Assembly: GCA_963743285.1 (NCBI GenBank)
Contig: CAVUPF010000001.1
Span: 682,001 to 746,000 of the forward strand
Direction of reading: 5' to 3'
Origin: CAVUPF01 sp963743285
GTDB lineage: Bacteria > Actinomycetota > Thermoleophilia > Solirubrobacterales > 70-9
Length of the DNA: 64,000 bases
The position numbers were made by a program, and so were the translations under genes. Of this stretch, positions 16,645 to 24,846 are shown piece after piece. Position 1 is the first letter of the stretch. Each line of letters begins with the position of its first letter. The notes beneath the pieces are model-generated. The model did no database searches. It was not told the origin of the DNA and saw nothing but the letters and a program-made list of their open reading frames with translations.

Positions 16645-19533
16645 ATGAGAGCAAAGGCGGGAGCGGGAGTTGCGGCAGTCATCGTGATGTTGGGGCTCGT
16701 GGCGGTTACCCCTGCGCATGCTGTCGATATCATTGAAAGCCAGGAACCTGGAGGGCATGCCGAAACTGCCGCTGCGGGGTGGCAGGCGGGAACCTGCTCT
16801 GGCGAACCCTGTTCGGCCGAAACGCCGAATCTCTTCTTCACCCAGGCCGCCGGACATCCACCGGACGGCTTCACGCAGATCATCGTCAAACACACGAGTC
16901 CGTTCCCGTTGTCCGAAGAACCAGTCGGCAACCTGAAGACGATCTTGGTCGATCTACCGCCAGGTCTCAGCGTCAACCCGCAGGCGACGCCGCAGTGTGA
17001 ACTCTCCAACGAAAAATTCCCCTCCGGCGGTTGCCCGGCCGATACCCAGGTGGGAGAAAGCGCCGTCACGGTCTCGGCTGCTGGCCTGCCGGCGGGACCT
17101 CTCGCGTTTCCGGTCTACAACCTGGCCCCCCGACTTGGAGAACCGGCTCGCTTTGGTTTCGACCTCGACTTCTCCAGCCAGATCAATCTCGGCGAAGTCT
17201 TTCTCGACGCCGGTGTCGAATGGGGGGGCGACTACCACGAGTACTTCACGATTCACGTTCCGCCTGTCCCGGGCGGACTGGCCAAAATCCTCAAGGATCG
17301 CCTCGTCTTCACCGGCACTACCGAAAACAGCGCCGGGACCGGCACGTTCCTAACCAACCCGAGCACCTGCGACAACCCCGAAGTCGAACCTTTCAAGCGG
17401 GACTACACCACTTTCCTGCATGCGGACTCGATAGAAGAATCGGCGCCCGACGACGAATACGACGTGGCGGCTCCCGCGCCGCCAAGCAGCGCCTTTCTCG
17501 CCGCTTCCCAGGAAGTTAAGTCGCCGCTGCCGAAAGGTGCGAAGCCTGAAAACTGCGACAAAGTCCCGTTCAAACCCTCGACCTCGGTCGAACCCGGTAC
17601 GACCCAGACCGACTCACCCGCAGGGGCGACTGTGAACGTCAAAGTTCCATTCGAACCTTCGGCGCCTGTCTACGAGTCAAATGTCGAAGAAGCTCGCGTG
17701 ACCTTGCCGCAGGGGATGGGCCTCAACCCTTCGGCCGCTAACGGACTGCAGGCCTGCACAAACGAACAATTCGGCAAAGGGACCAGGAACCCGGTCGCTT
17801 GTCCCGCCACATCGAAGATCGGCACCGTTTCGATCGACACTCCGCCGCTTCCCAATGGCACCCTGACCGGCAATGTGTATCTAGGCCAGCAGCTGAGCGC
17901 GGAGCCCGAATCGGGCGAAGAGTTCCGGGTATTCCTCGACGCGGAGTCGGCGAGCCGTGGGCTCTCGATCCGCCTGATCGCAAACGTCATCGCCAACCGC
18001 CAGACCGGCCAACTCACCGCGGAGGTCCACGATGCTCCGCAGTTGCCTTTTGACTCCGTTCAGGTCAAGCTCGAAGGAGGGTCAAAGGCGACCCTGACCA
18101 GCCCGCCCACCTGTGGGCCTAACGCGACTACGCATTCAATGACGGCATGGTCCGGGACACCGGACGGCGGTCCACAGGACAAAGGCTTCACGCTGACCAG
18201 CGCCCCCGGCGGCGGCTCCTGCCCGAAAACGCTTGCCGAACGCCCCTTCGCACCCAGCTTCGCCGCCAAGACGACCAACCCGAAGGGCGGCGCCTACACC
18301 CAGTTCAATGTTGAAGTCACCCGCGCCGACGGCAACCAGGAGTTAAAAGGTGTCGACCTCACCCTGCCACGCGGGCTAAGCGCCAAATTGGCCGGCGTCA
18401 CCTACTGCCCAGAAGCCGCGCTCGCCGCCGCCAGCGCGGCAAGCGGCGCCGCCGAGCTGGCCAGCTCAAGCTGCCCGCTAAACAGCCTGATCGGCGACGC
18501 CACGGTAACCACCGGGAGCGGCCCCTCGCCCCTGCAGATCAGCGGTAAGGCTTTCCTCTCAGGCCCCTATGAGGGGGCCCCTCTCTCCCTGGCAATCGTC
18601 ACCCCTGCCACGGCCGGGCCTTTCGATCTCGGCACGGTCGTGGTGCGGGTGGCGTTGCACCTCAACCCGGAAACGGCCCAGGTTGAAGCGACCTCGGACC
18701 CGATCCCACACGTCTTCGGCGGCGTCCTGCTCGACATCCGCTCAATCAAGGTGGATCTCGACCGTAAGCAGTTTGCACTCAACCCGACCAACTGCTCGCC
18801 GATGGCAGTCGACGGCACGCTGCGGGGGGGCGGCTCGGACCCAACCAACCCGGCGGCCTTCAGCTCCGACCCGGTCTCAAGCCCGTTCCAGGTCAGCGAA
18901 TGTGGTGCGCTCGGCTTCAGCCCGAAGTTGTATCTGCGCCTCTACGGCGGCACCCACCGGGCAAAGAGTCCAAAGCTTCGGGCGGTGCTCGAGGCCCGCG
19001 AAGGTGACGCCAACATCAGCCGGGTCGCGGTCACCCTGCCGCACGCCCTTATTCTCAAGCAAAGCAGCCTCGCTAAAATCTGCACCCGGGTGCAGTTGGC
19101 CGCCAACGCCTGTCCTGCGGAATCGGTCTACGGCTTCGCGCGTGCCGAAACGCCGCTGCTCGCCAAGCCCCTGGAAGGCCCTGTCTACCTGCGCTCTGCC
19201 CCCGAAAACAAGAGTGGACTCCCCGACGTTGTCGCTGCCCTGAGCGGTCAGGTCAACATCGACCTGGCTGGCCGCATCAGTAGCGTCAACGGCGCTCTCC
19301 GCAATACCTTTGAAACCGTCCCCGACGTGCCGGTGTCGAGGTTCATCCTCACCGTGAGGGGCGGCAAGCGCGGCCTCTTGGTCAACTCCAGCAACCTCTG
19401 CCAGGTACGGCCCAAGGCGATTGTCAGGATCACGGCCCAGAACGGCAAGAAGGCGAACTCTCGGCCAAAGCTGCGGACCCCGTGCAAGCGCTATGGGAAG
19501 GCTACCCGCCGCAAGGGAAAGCGCCACAGCTGA
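16645..19533 (+). CDS. Large secreted four-module protein A (unknown family)
   Basis: 962 residues from ATG 16645, preceded by AAGGAG. The signal peptide ends near residue 28 (TPAHA). I see four related modules, each beginning with a beta-strand and an LPxG-like turn (VDLPPGLSVNPQ; VTLPQGMGLNPS; LTLPRGLSAKLA; VTLPHALILKQS). Each continues with a Cys, then CP-x(2)-S/T-x-(I/V)-G, then a P-L-x-G-x-(V/A)-Y/F-L strand, suggesting a repeated beta-sandwich with one disulfide per module. It has no transmembrane anchor and a basic C-terminus. It aligns end to end with the protein at 19661. I do not recognise the family; a surface-exposed structural or binding role is only a guess. Confidence 0.85.
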   Translation: MRAKAGAGVAAVIVMLGLVAVTPAHAVDIIESQEPGGHAETAAAGWQAGTCSGEPCSAETPNLFFTQAAGHPPDGFTQIIVKHTSPFPLSEEPVGNLKTILVDLPPGLSVNPQATPQCELSNEKFPSGGCPADTQVGESAVTVSAAGLPAGPLAFPVYNLAPRLGEPARFGFDLDFSSQINLGEVFLDAGVEWGGDYHEYFTIHVPPVPGGLAKILKDRLVFTGTTENSAGTGTFLTNPSTCDNPEVEPFKRDYTTFLHADSIEESAPDDEYDVAAPAPPSSAFLAASQEVKSPLPKGAKPENCDKVPFKPSTSVEPGTTQTDSPAGATVNVKVPFEPSAPVYESNVEEARVTLPQGMGLNPSAANGLQACTNEQFGKGTRNPVACPATSKIGTVSIDTPPLPNGTLTGNVYLGQQLSAEPESGEEFRVFLDAESASRGLSIRLIANVIANRQTGQLTAEVHDAPQLPFDSVQVKLEGGSKATLTSPPTCGPNATTHSMTAWSGTPDGGPQDKGFTLTSAPGGGSCPKTLAERPFAPSFAAKTTNPKGGAYTQFNVEVTRADGNQELKGVDLTLPRGLSAKLAGVTYCPEAALAAASAASGAAELASSSCPLNSLIGDATVTTGSGPSPLQISGKAFLSGPYEGAPLSLAIVTPATAGPFDLGTVVVRVALHLNPETAQVEATSDPIPHVFGGVLLDIRSIKVDLDRKQFALNPTNCSPMAVDGTLRGGGSDPTNPAAFSSDPVSSPFQVSECGALGFSPKLYLRLYGGTHRAKSPKLRAVLEAREGDANISRVAVTLPHALILKQSSLAKICTRVQLAANACPAESVYGFARAETPLLAKPLEGPVYLRSAPENKSGLPDVVAALSGQVNIDLAGRISSVNGALRNTFETVPDVPVSRFILTVRGGKRGLLVNSSNLCQVRPKAIVRITAQNGKKANSRPKLRTPCKRYGKATRRKGKRHS

Positions 19534-19660
19534 CGGGGTGGTCGGGACCGCAGTCTCCGGTAGCGCTTGATCCAACGCCTACGACGGAGTACAGTGGGAG
19601 GACGGGAAAATTGCAGCGCCACGCAGGCGGCGTCACGTCAATGCGTATGAGGAGGAATGG

Positions 19661-22552
19661 ATGGTTAGGCGCTCGATCTTGACTGTGGTTTCTGTGGTGG
19701 TGTCTTTCGGCGTTGCGTTCGCTGTGCCCGTGGCACAGGCCAACACGGGAAACATCATCGAACCGCAGAACCAACCGCCGAGCGTCAATGACGGATGGCA
19801 AGCGGCCAACTGCACCTCGGATGAACCGACCCAGTGCTCGCCGGAAACCCCAGACCTGTACTTCAAGCAGGCCGGCGGCCATCCCCAAATCGGCTTCACG
19901 CAGTACATCATCCAACATGGGCCGGTTACCAACCTGCCGTCCCCACCATTCCCTCCAGGTAGCGTCAGCGCGCCGATCAAAGAACCGCTCGAAGGCAGGA
20001 CGATAAAAACTCTTCGCGTAGATCTTCCTCCGGGCCTTTCGATAAACCCCCAGGCGACCGCAGAACAGTGCACGCTCGCCGAATTCGAACAGGAACTGAG
20101 CGGACACCATATCCCGGCATGTAAGGCCAGCACGATCATGGGTCGCGAGGAAGTAACCCTCGTAACCAACGTCGAAGGCTACGAATCCCTCCCTAAAGGC
20201 TTCGTAATCCCGCCCAAAGAAGCTTCGGGGACCAAAGTTCCCGTCTACAACCTGGTCCCCAACGAAGGCGAACCTGCCCTTTTCGGGTTTGTCATCGCGG
20301 GACAGCAGCTGGTCTTTCTGAATACCGAAGTGGCGTGGGAGGGCGACTATCACGAGAGCTTCACCATCCGCCTGCCCAATGCGACGCCACCGTTCTCCAC
20401 CTTAAAGAGCCGATTGGTGAACTTCGGCCGTTCTGGCAACGGGACCTTCATCACCAACCCGACCACCTGCTTCAACCCCGAACTGGCGCCCCACGAAGGC
20501 GCCTACACGACCTCCTTCCGCGCCGAGTCATACGAAGAACCCGACCCGAACTTCCCCAATGGGCTCACTTCGTTTGAAGCACCACTCCCCGAAGGGATGA
20601 TCCAGGCCGGCTGCAAGAAGGTTCCCTTCGAACCGTCTCTCGAAGTCTCGGCGGGCACCGAAGAAGTCGACTCGCCGGCGGCGCCGACGATAACCACCAA
20701 ACTCCCCTTCATCGCAGGCGGGGAAGAACTCTCCGAGTCCCAGCTGCGGAACGCAAGCGTCACATTTCCGCAGGGGATGGGCCTCAACCCCGCCGCGGCA
20801 GGCCGCCTCCAGGCCTGCACCAACGAACAGCTCGGCAAGGGGACGCGGAACCCGGTCACCTGCCCGGCCGCCTCGAAGATCGGCACGGTGGAAATCGAAT
20901 CTCCGCCCCTCCCGAAAGGCTCGCTGAAGGGCAACCTCTACCTCGGACAACAGCTCAGCCGTGACCCCACTTCGGGCGAAGAGTTCCGGGTCTTCCTGGA
21001 CGCCGAATCGGCGCGCTACGGGATCTCAATGCGCCTGATCGGCAACGTCAGCGCCAACCCGAGTACCGGCCAGCTGACGACGACGTTCTCCGAAGACCCG
21101 CAAGTGCCGTTCGAATCGGTCAAGATGCAATTCGAAGGCTCCAAGGAAGTCCTCTCCAGCCCGCCCATCTGCGCGCAGAGCGAAACGACCAGCTCTTTTG
21201 AACCGTGGTCGACGGCGGCTTCGACGAAGACGCCGTCGAGCAGCTTCACGCTCTCCAAGATCCCCGGCGGCGGCAGCTGTCCGACCACCTTGTCCAAGCG
21301 GCCCTTCGCGCCCAGATATGAAGCCAAGACCGAAAGCACCCAGGCCGGCGCCTACAGCCCCTTCAAGGTCAAAATCGCCCTTTCTGACGGCCAGCAGGAG
21401 CTGAAGGGGGTCAACGTCACCCTGCCCCCGGGCCTCACCGGCAAGCTCGCCGGCATCCCCTACTGCTCTGAAGCGGAGCTCACGGCGGCTGCGGCAAACA
21501 GCGGCGCCGCCGAGCAGGCGAACCCCAGCTGCCCGGTCGAAAGCATGATCGGCACGACCTCGACGGAAGCCGGCACCGGGCCCACTCCGATGAAGATGGC
21601 TGGCAAGGCCTATCTCGCCGGCCCCTACAAGGGAGCGCCGCTGTCGATGGCGGTGATCACACCGGCCGTGGCGGGGCCATTTGACCTCGGCACGGTCGTC
21701 GTCAGGGTCGCCCTGCTCGTCAACCCCGAAACCGCCCAGGTCAACGCGGTCTCTGACCCGATCCCCGACGTGTTCGGCGGCGTCAAACTTGACCTCCGCG
21801 CGCTCGAAGTCAACCTCCAACGCAGCAAGTTCATGCGCAACCCGACGAACTGCAGCCCCTTCGCGATCGCCGGCACCCTGAGCGGCGGCGGCTCGGACCC
21901 GACCAACCCGGCGGCGTTCAGCTCCTACCCGGTCTCGGCGCCCTTCCAGGCCAGCGCCTGCAACAAGCTCGGCTTCAAGCCGAAGCTGTTCACGCGACTG
22001 CTCGGCGGGCGCAAGACCACCTACCGCGCCCAGCACCCCCAGCTCCGGGCGATCCTCGAAGCTCGCGAAGGCGATGCCAACCTCAGCCGCAGCGCGCTGA
22101 CCCTGCCCCACGCGCTGTTCCTCGACCAGAGTCACATCAGGACCGTGTGTACGAGGCCGCAACTGGCAGCGCAGGAATGCCCGTCCTCCTCGGTCTACGG
22201 CCAGGCTGAAGCAAAGACACCGCTGCTCAGCGCCAAGCTGACCGGGCCTGTCTATTTGGTCCCCTCCGGTAACAAGCTACCCGACCTGGTCGCCGATCTG
22301 CGTGGCCAGGTCAACGTCCAGCTGCATGGGGTGATCAGCTCCCCCAGCGGCGGGATCAAGACCGTCTTTTACCCGACCCCCGACGTCCCGGTGAGTAAGT
22401 TCACGCTGCTGATGGACGGCGGCAATAAGGGCCTTCTGGTCAACTCGACAAACCTCTGTAAGAAGCCGCTGAGTTCGATCATGAGCATGAAAGCCCAGAA
22501 CGACAAGAAGGTCAAGAACAACCGCCTCCCGCTCAAGGTAAGCGGCTGCTAG
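19661..22552 (+). CDS. Large secreted four-module protein B (paralog of A)
   Basis: 963 residues from ATG 19661, with GAGGAGG ten bases upstream. The signal peptide ends near residue 27 (PVAQA). The four modules begin VDLPPGLSINPQ, VTFPQGMGLNPA, VTLPPGLTGKLA and LTLPHALFLDQS, with matching Cys and CPxxS(I/V)G positions. Blocks such as ACTNEQLGKGTRNPVTCP and GGGSDPTNPAAFSS are almost the same as in protein A. The 127-bp gap between the genes has no terminator, so they may be co-transcribed. Both genes use GAA for Glu far more than their neighbours. Family and function unknown. Confidence 0.85.
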   Translation: MVRRSILTVVSVVVSFGVAFAVPVAQANTGNIIEPQNQPPSVNDGWQAANCTSDEPTQCSPETPDLYFKQAGGHPQIGFTQYIIQHGPVTNLPSPPFPPGSVSAPIKEPLEGRTIKTLRVDLPPGLSINPQATAEQCTLAEFEQELSGHHIPACKASTIMGREEVTLVTNVEGYESLPKGFVIPPKEASGTKVPVYNLVPNEGEPALFGFVIAGQQLVFLNTEVAWEGDYHESFTIRLPNATPPFSTLKSRLVNFGRSGNGTFITNPTTCFNPELAPHEGAYTTSFRAESYEEPDPNFPNGLTSFEAPLPEGMIQAGCKKVPFEPSLEVSAGTEEVDSPAAPTITTKLPFIAGGEELSESQLRNASVTFPQGMGLNPAAAGRLQACTNEQLGKGTRNPVTCPAASKIGTVEIESPPLPKGSLKGNLYLGQQLSRDPTSGEEFRVFLDAESARYGISMRLIGNVSANPSTGQLTTTFSEDPQVPFESVKMQFEGSKEVLSSPPICAQSETTSSFEPWSTAASTKTPSSSFTLSKIPGGGSCPTTLSKRPFAPRYEAKTESTQAGAYSPFKVKIALSDGQQELKGVNVTLPPGLTGKLAGIPYCSEAELTAAAANSGAAEQANPSCPVESMIGTTSTEAGTGPTPMKMAGKAYLAGPYKGAPLSMAVITPAVAGPFDLGTVVVRVALLVNPETAQVNAVSDPIPDVFGGVKLDLRALEVNLQRSKFMRNPTNCSPFAIAGTLSGGGSDPTNPAAFSSYPVSAPFQASACNKLGFKPKLFTRLLGGRKTTYRAQHPQLRAILEAREGDANLSRSALTLPHALFLDQSHIRTVCTRPQLAAQECPSSSVYGQAEAKTPLLSAKLTGPVYLVPSGNKLPDLVADLRGQVNVQLHGVISSPSGGIKTVFYPTPDVPVSKFTLLMDGGNKGLLVNSTNLCKKPLSSIMSMKAQNDKKVKNNRLPLKVSGC

Positions 22553-22621
22553 GACCGACATCGAAGCGGCGCCAGCGGATGGCGGGCACCGATGCACCAG
22601 GCGAACTAGCCTCCCGCGTCG

Positions 22622-23650
22622 GTGGCGCCGTCGCTCTCAGTCCTAATAGTCGCCTGGAACAGCCGCGAGGAGCTGGTCGGGACGCTGCCCGCGTTGTTGG
22701 CGGAGCTGCGCGAAGGCGATGAGCTGATCGTCATCGACAACGACTCCGGCGATGGGACCGAGGAGGCCGTCCGCTCGCTGGCCCCGACCGCGCGCCTGCT
22801 GCAGATGGGCCGAAACGCGGGGTTCGCCGGCGGCTGTAACGCGGGCGCCGCCGTGGCGCGGGGCGAGTTGCTCATCGTCTTAAACCCCGATGCGGCGCCG
22901 CGGCCCGGCTTCGGCGAGGCGATCCGCCTGCCCTGGGTGCAGGAGCGCGGCTGGGCAGCCTGGCAGGCACTGGTCGCCGATCGTGGCGGCACCCGGATCA
23001 ACTCGGCCGGCAACCCAGTCCACTTCACCGGCATCGTCTGGGCCGGCGGGCACGGTCGCCCGCTCGCCGCGGCGCCATCTCCCGGTGAGGTCACCGCCCT
23101 CTCCGGCGCCTGCCTGGCGATCCCCCGCCACACCTGGGAGGCGCTGGGCGGCTTCCCCGAGCCCTTCTTCCTCTACCACGAGGACGTCGACCTCTCGCTG
23201 CGCCTGCGGCTGCGCGGCGGCGCGCTCGGGATCGAGCCGGCCGCGGTGGTCGACCACGACTACGAGTTCGGCGCCAGCGAGCAGAAGTGGCGCTGGCTGG
23301 AGCGCAACCGCTGGGCCTTCCTGATCCGCGTCTACCCGGCGAGCTTGCTCGCGCTCCTCGCCCCGGCACTCCTCGCCACCGAGCTGGCGCTGGTCGGGGT
23401 ATCGATCAGGGGGGGGTGGGGGAGGCAGAAGCTCGCGGCGATGCTCGACGTGATCCGCTGGTTGCCGCGCCTGCTGCGCGAGCGGCGCGAGGTGCAGGTG
23501 ACCCGCACGGTCAGCACGGCGCGCTTTGCGTCCTGGCTCAGCGCCGACCTCGACTCGCCGTTCATCGGCGCCGCCGCCCGATCGATCCCGATCCGTTACG
23601 CCCTGCGCGCCTACTGGCGCGCGGTTCGCCTCTTGCTCGGCCGCCCCTGA
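22622..23650 (+). CDS. Family 2 glycosyltransferase
   Basis: 342 residues, GTG start at 22622. The GT-A fold begins PSLSVLIVAWNSREEL, with the nucleotide-binding acidic pair in ELIVIDNDSGDGT, VLNPDAAPRPGF as the DxD-region equivalent and FLYHEDVDLSLRLRLRG, the acceptor-site ED-x-D motif of rhamnosyltransferase-like enzymes. The last ~90 residues are basic and include a hydrophobic stretch (SLLALLAPALLATELALVG) that probably contacts the membrane. It should transfer a sugar to a cell-envelope glycan; donor unknown. It ends 3 bp from the convergent SDR gene. Confidence 0.88.
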   Translation: MAPSLSVLIVAWNSREELVGTLPALLAELREGDELIVIDNDSGDGTEEAVRSLAPTARLLQMGRNAGFAGGCNAGAAVARGELLIVLNPDAAPRPGFGEAIRLPWVQERGWAAWQALVADRGGTRINSAGNPVHFTGIVWAGGHGRPLAAAPSPGEVTALSGACLAIPRHTWEALGGFPEPFFLYHEDVDLSLRLRLRGGALGIEPAAVVDHDYEFGASEQKWRWLERNRWAFLIRVYPASLLALLAPALLATELALVGVSIRGGWGRQKLAAMLDVIRWLPRLLRERREVQVTRTVSTARFASWLSADLDSPFIGAAARSIPIRYALRAYWRAVRLLLGRP

Positions 23651-23653
23651 GGG

Positions 23654-24370
23654 TCAGCTCGGCTGGGCGGTCGGGCGGATCAGGATCTCATTGACGTCGA
23701 CGCCCTCGCGCTGGGTAAGCGCGAACATCACTGCCTTGGCGATGTCCTCAGCTCTCAACGCCCACTCCCCGGGGCTGTTCTCAAAGAACGGCGTGTCGAC
23801 CATGCCTGGCTCGATCAGGGTGACGCGGATCGCGTGGTTTTTGTGCATCTGGCGCAGCTCAGCCCGCAATGCCTCACCGATCGCCGTCGCCGCCCACTTG
23901 GTCGCCGAGTAAAGCGAGCCGGGCAGAGCCCGCCGGCCGGCCACCGAGCTGGTGATCATGATGTGCCCGTCACCGCGCTCGAGCAGGTGTGGGAGGGTGG
24001 CCCGAATCGTCAGCGCGACGCCGTAGACATTGGTGAGAACCATCGAGCGCCAGTGCTCTACCGACTCCTCGAGGAAGCCGCGCGAGGCGCCGAAGCCGGC
24101 GTTGGCGAAGACCGCGTCCACCCGGCCAAAGCGCTCGAGGGCGGCCGCTGCCATCGCCTCCACCTCCTCCCACTCGGTCACGTCGCAGCGGACCGCGAGC
24201 GCCCGCTCCTCGCCGCCCAGCTCCCGAACCAGTCCCTGCAGCGGCTCCAGCCGCCGCGCCGCCAGCACCAGCCGGTGGCTGGCGGCGGCAGCCCGAGCGC
24301 TCGCCGCGCCGATGCCGCTGCTGGCCCCCGTGACCAGCAGCACCGGGTCGCTCGCGTCGCTCTTTGCCAT
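23654..24370 (-). CDS. Short-chain dehydrogenase/reductase
   Basis: 238 residues, the usual length of a classical SDR. The cofactor motif TGASSGIG is at residues 14-21, NAGFG near 90, and the catalytic triad is S (ITSSVAG), Y and K (SLYSATK). The basic residues after the first strand (LAARR) favour NADP(H). The substrate cannot be inferred. It is divergent from ccmE, with start codons 65 bp apart. Confidence 0.92.
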   Translation of the reverse strand: MAKSDASDPVLLVTGASSGIGAASARAAAASHRLVLAARRLEPLQGLVRELGGEERALAVRCDVTEWEEVEAMAAAALERFGRVDAVFANAGFGASRGFLEESVEHWRSMVLTNVYGVALTIRATLPHLLERGDGHIMITSSVAGRRALPGSLYSATKWAATAIGEALRAELRQMHKNHAIRVTLIEPGMVDTPFFENSPGEWALRAEDIAKAVMFALTQREGVDVNEILIRPTAQPS

Positions 24371-24420
24371 CGCGACGATTCTTCCAGATCGCCCTGAGCT
24401 CCTCCTTAGGCGAGCCTTGC

Positions 24421-24426
24421 GATAAT
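24421..24426 (+). promoter_or_regulatory. -10 element of ccmE
   Basis: GATAAT at 24421-24426 lies nine bases before the GTG at 24436, predicting a leader of only a few bases or none. Confidence 0.5.
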
Positions 24427-24435
24427 CACCGGCTC

Positions 24436-24846
24436 GTGGACCCTCAGCGCAAGAGGAAGATCCGGTTGGTGGTCGCGCTCAGCGTCGCGGTGCTGCTCTC
24501 CTTGGCGCTGATCTACACGTCGTTCGCCGCCTCGACCGAGGTGAAAGACCCCTCCCAGCTGCTCAGCGCCACCCCCAACACCAGCTACGAGATGACCGGC
24601 ACGGTCGTCCCCGGCTCCGTCCACCAAATCGGCGGCGGCCTGCGCTTCCACGTCGCCGACCACGAAGGCGAAGCACGAGGCATCCCGGTCAGCTACACCG
24701 GCGCCGTCCCCGACCCGTTCCGCGGCGGCCGCCAGATCGTCCTCAACGGAGAGATGAAGCACGGCACCTTTGTTGGGCAGCCGAACACCCTGATCACCAA
24801 GTGCCCGTCGAAGTTCACCGCCCAGGAAGCTGATCAAAAAGAATGA
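24436..24846 (+). CDS. ccmE: Cytochrome c maturation heme chaperone CcmE, Cys variant
   Basis: 136 residues from GTG 24436 (the longer upstream frame has no ribosome site). One N-terminal membrane anchor (about 9-30) is followed by an OB-fold heme-carrier domain. The heme-attachment motif, HxxxY in most bacteria, reads CPSKF here near residue 123, so Cys replaces the heme-binding His and Phe the Tyr. A Cys-type CcmE (CxxxY) is known in some archaea and deltaproteobacteria. The stop overlaps the ccmF start (ATGA), forming an operon. CcmA, B, C and H are not nearby. Confidence 0.88.
   Translation: MDPQRKRKIRLVVALSVAVLLSLALIYTSFAASTEVKDPSQLLSATPNTSYEMTGTVVPGSVHQIGGGLRFHVADHEGEARGIPVSYTGAVPDPFRGGRQIVLNGEMKHGTFVGQPNTLITKCPSKFTAQEADQKE

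Noticed and set aside
21026..22162. Long minus-strand open frame opposite secreted protein B
   Set aside because: Composition is that of an antisense shadow; the plus strand has the signal peptide, ribosome site and paralogy.
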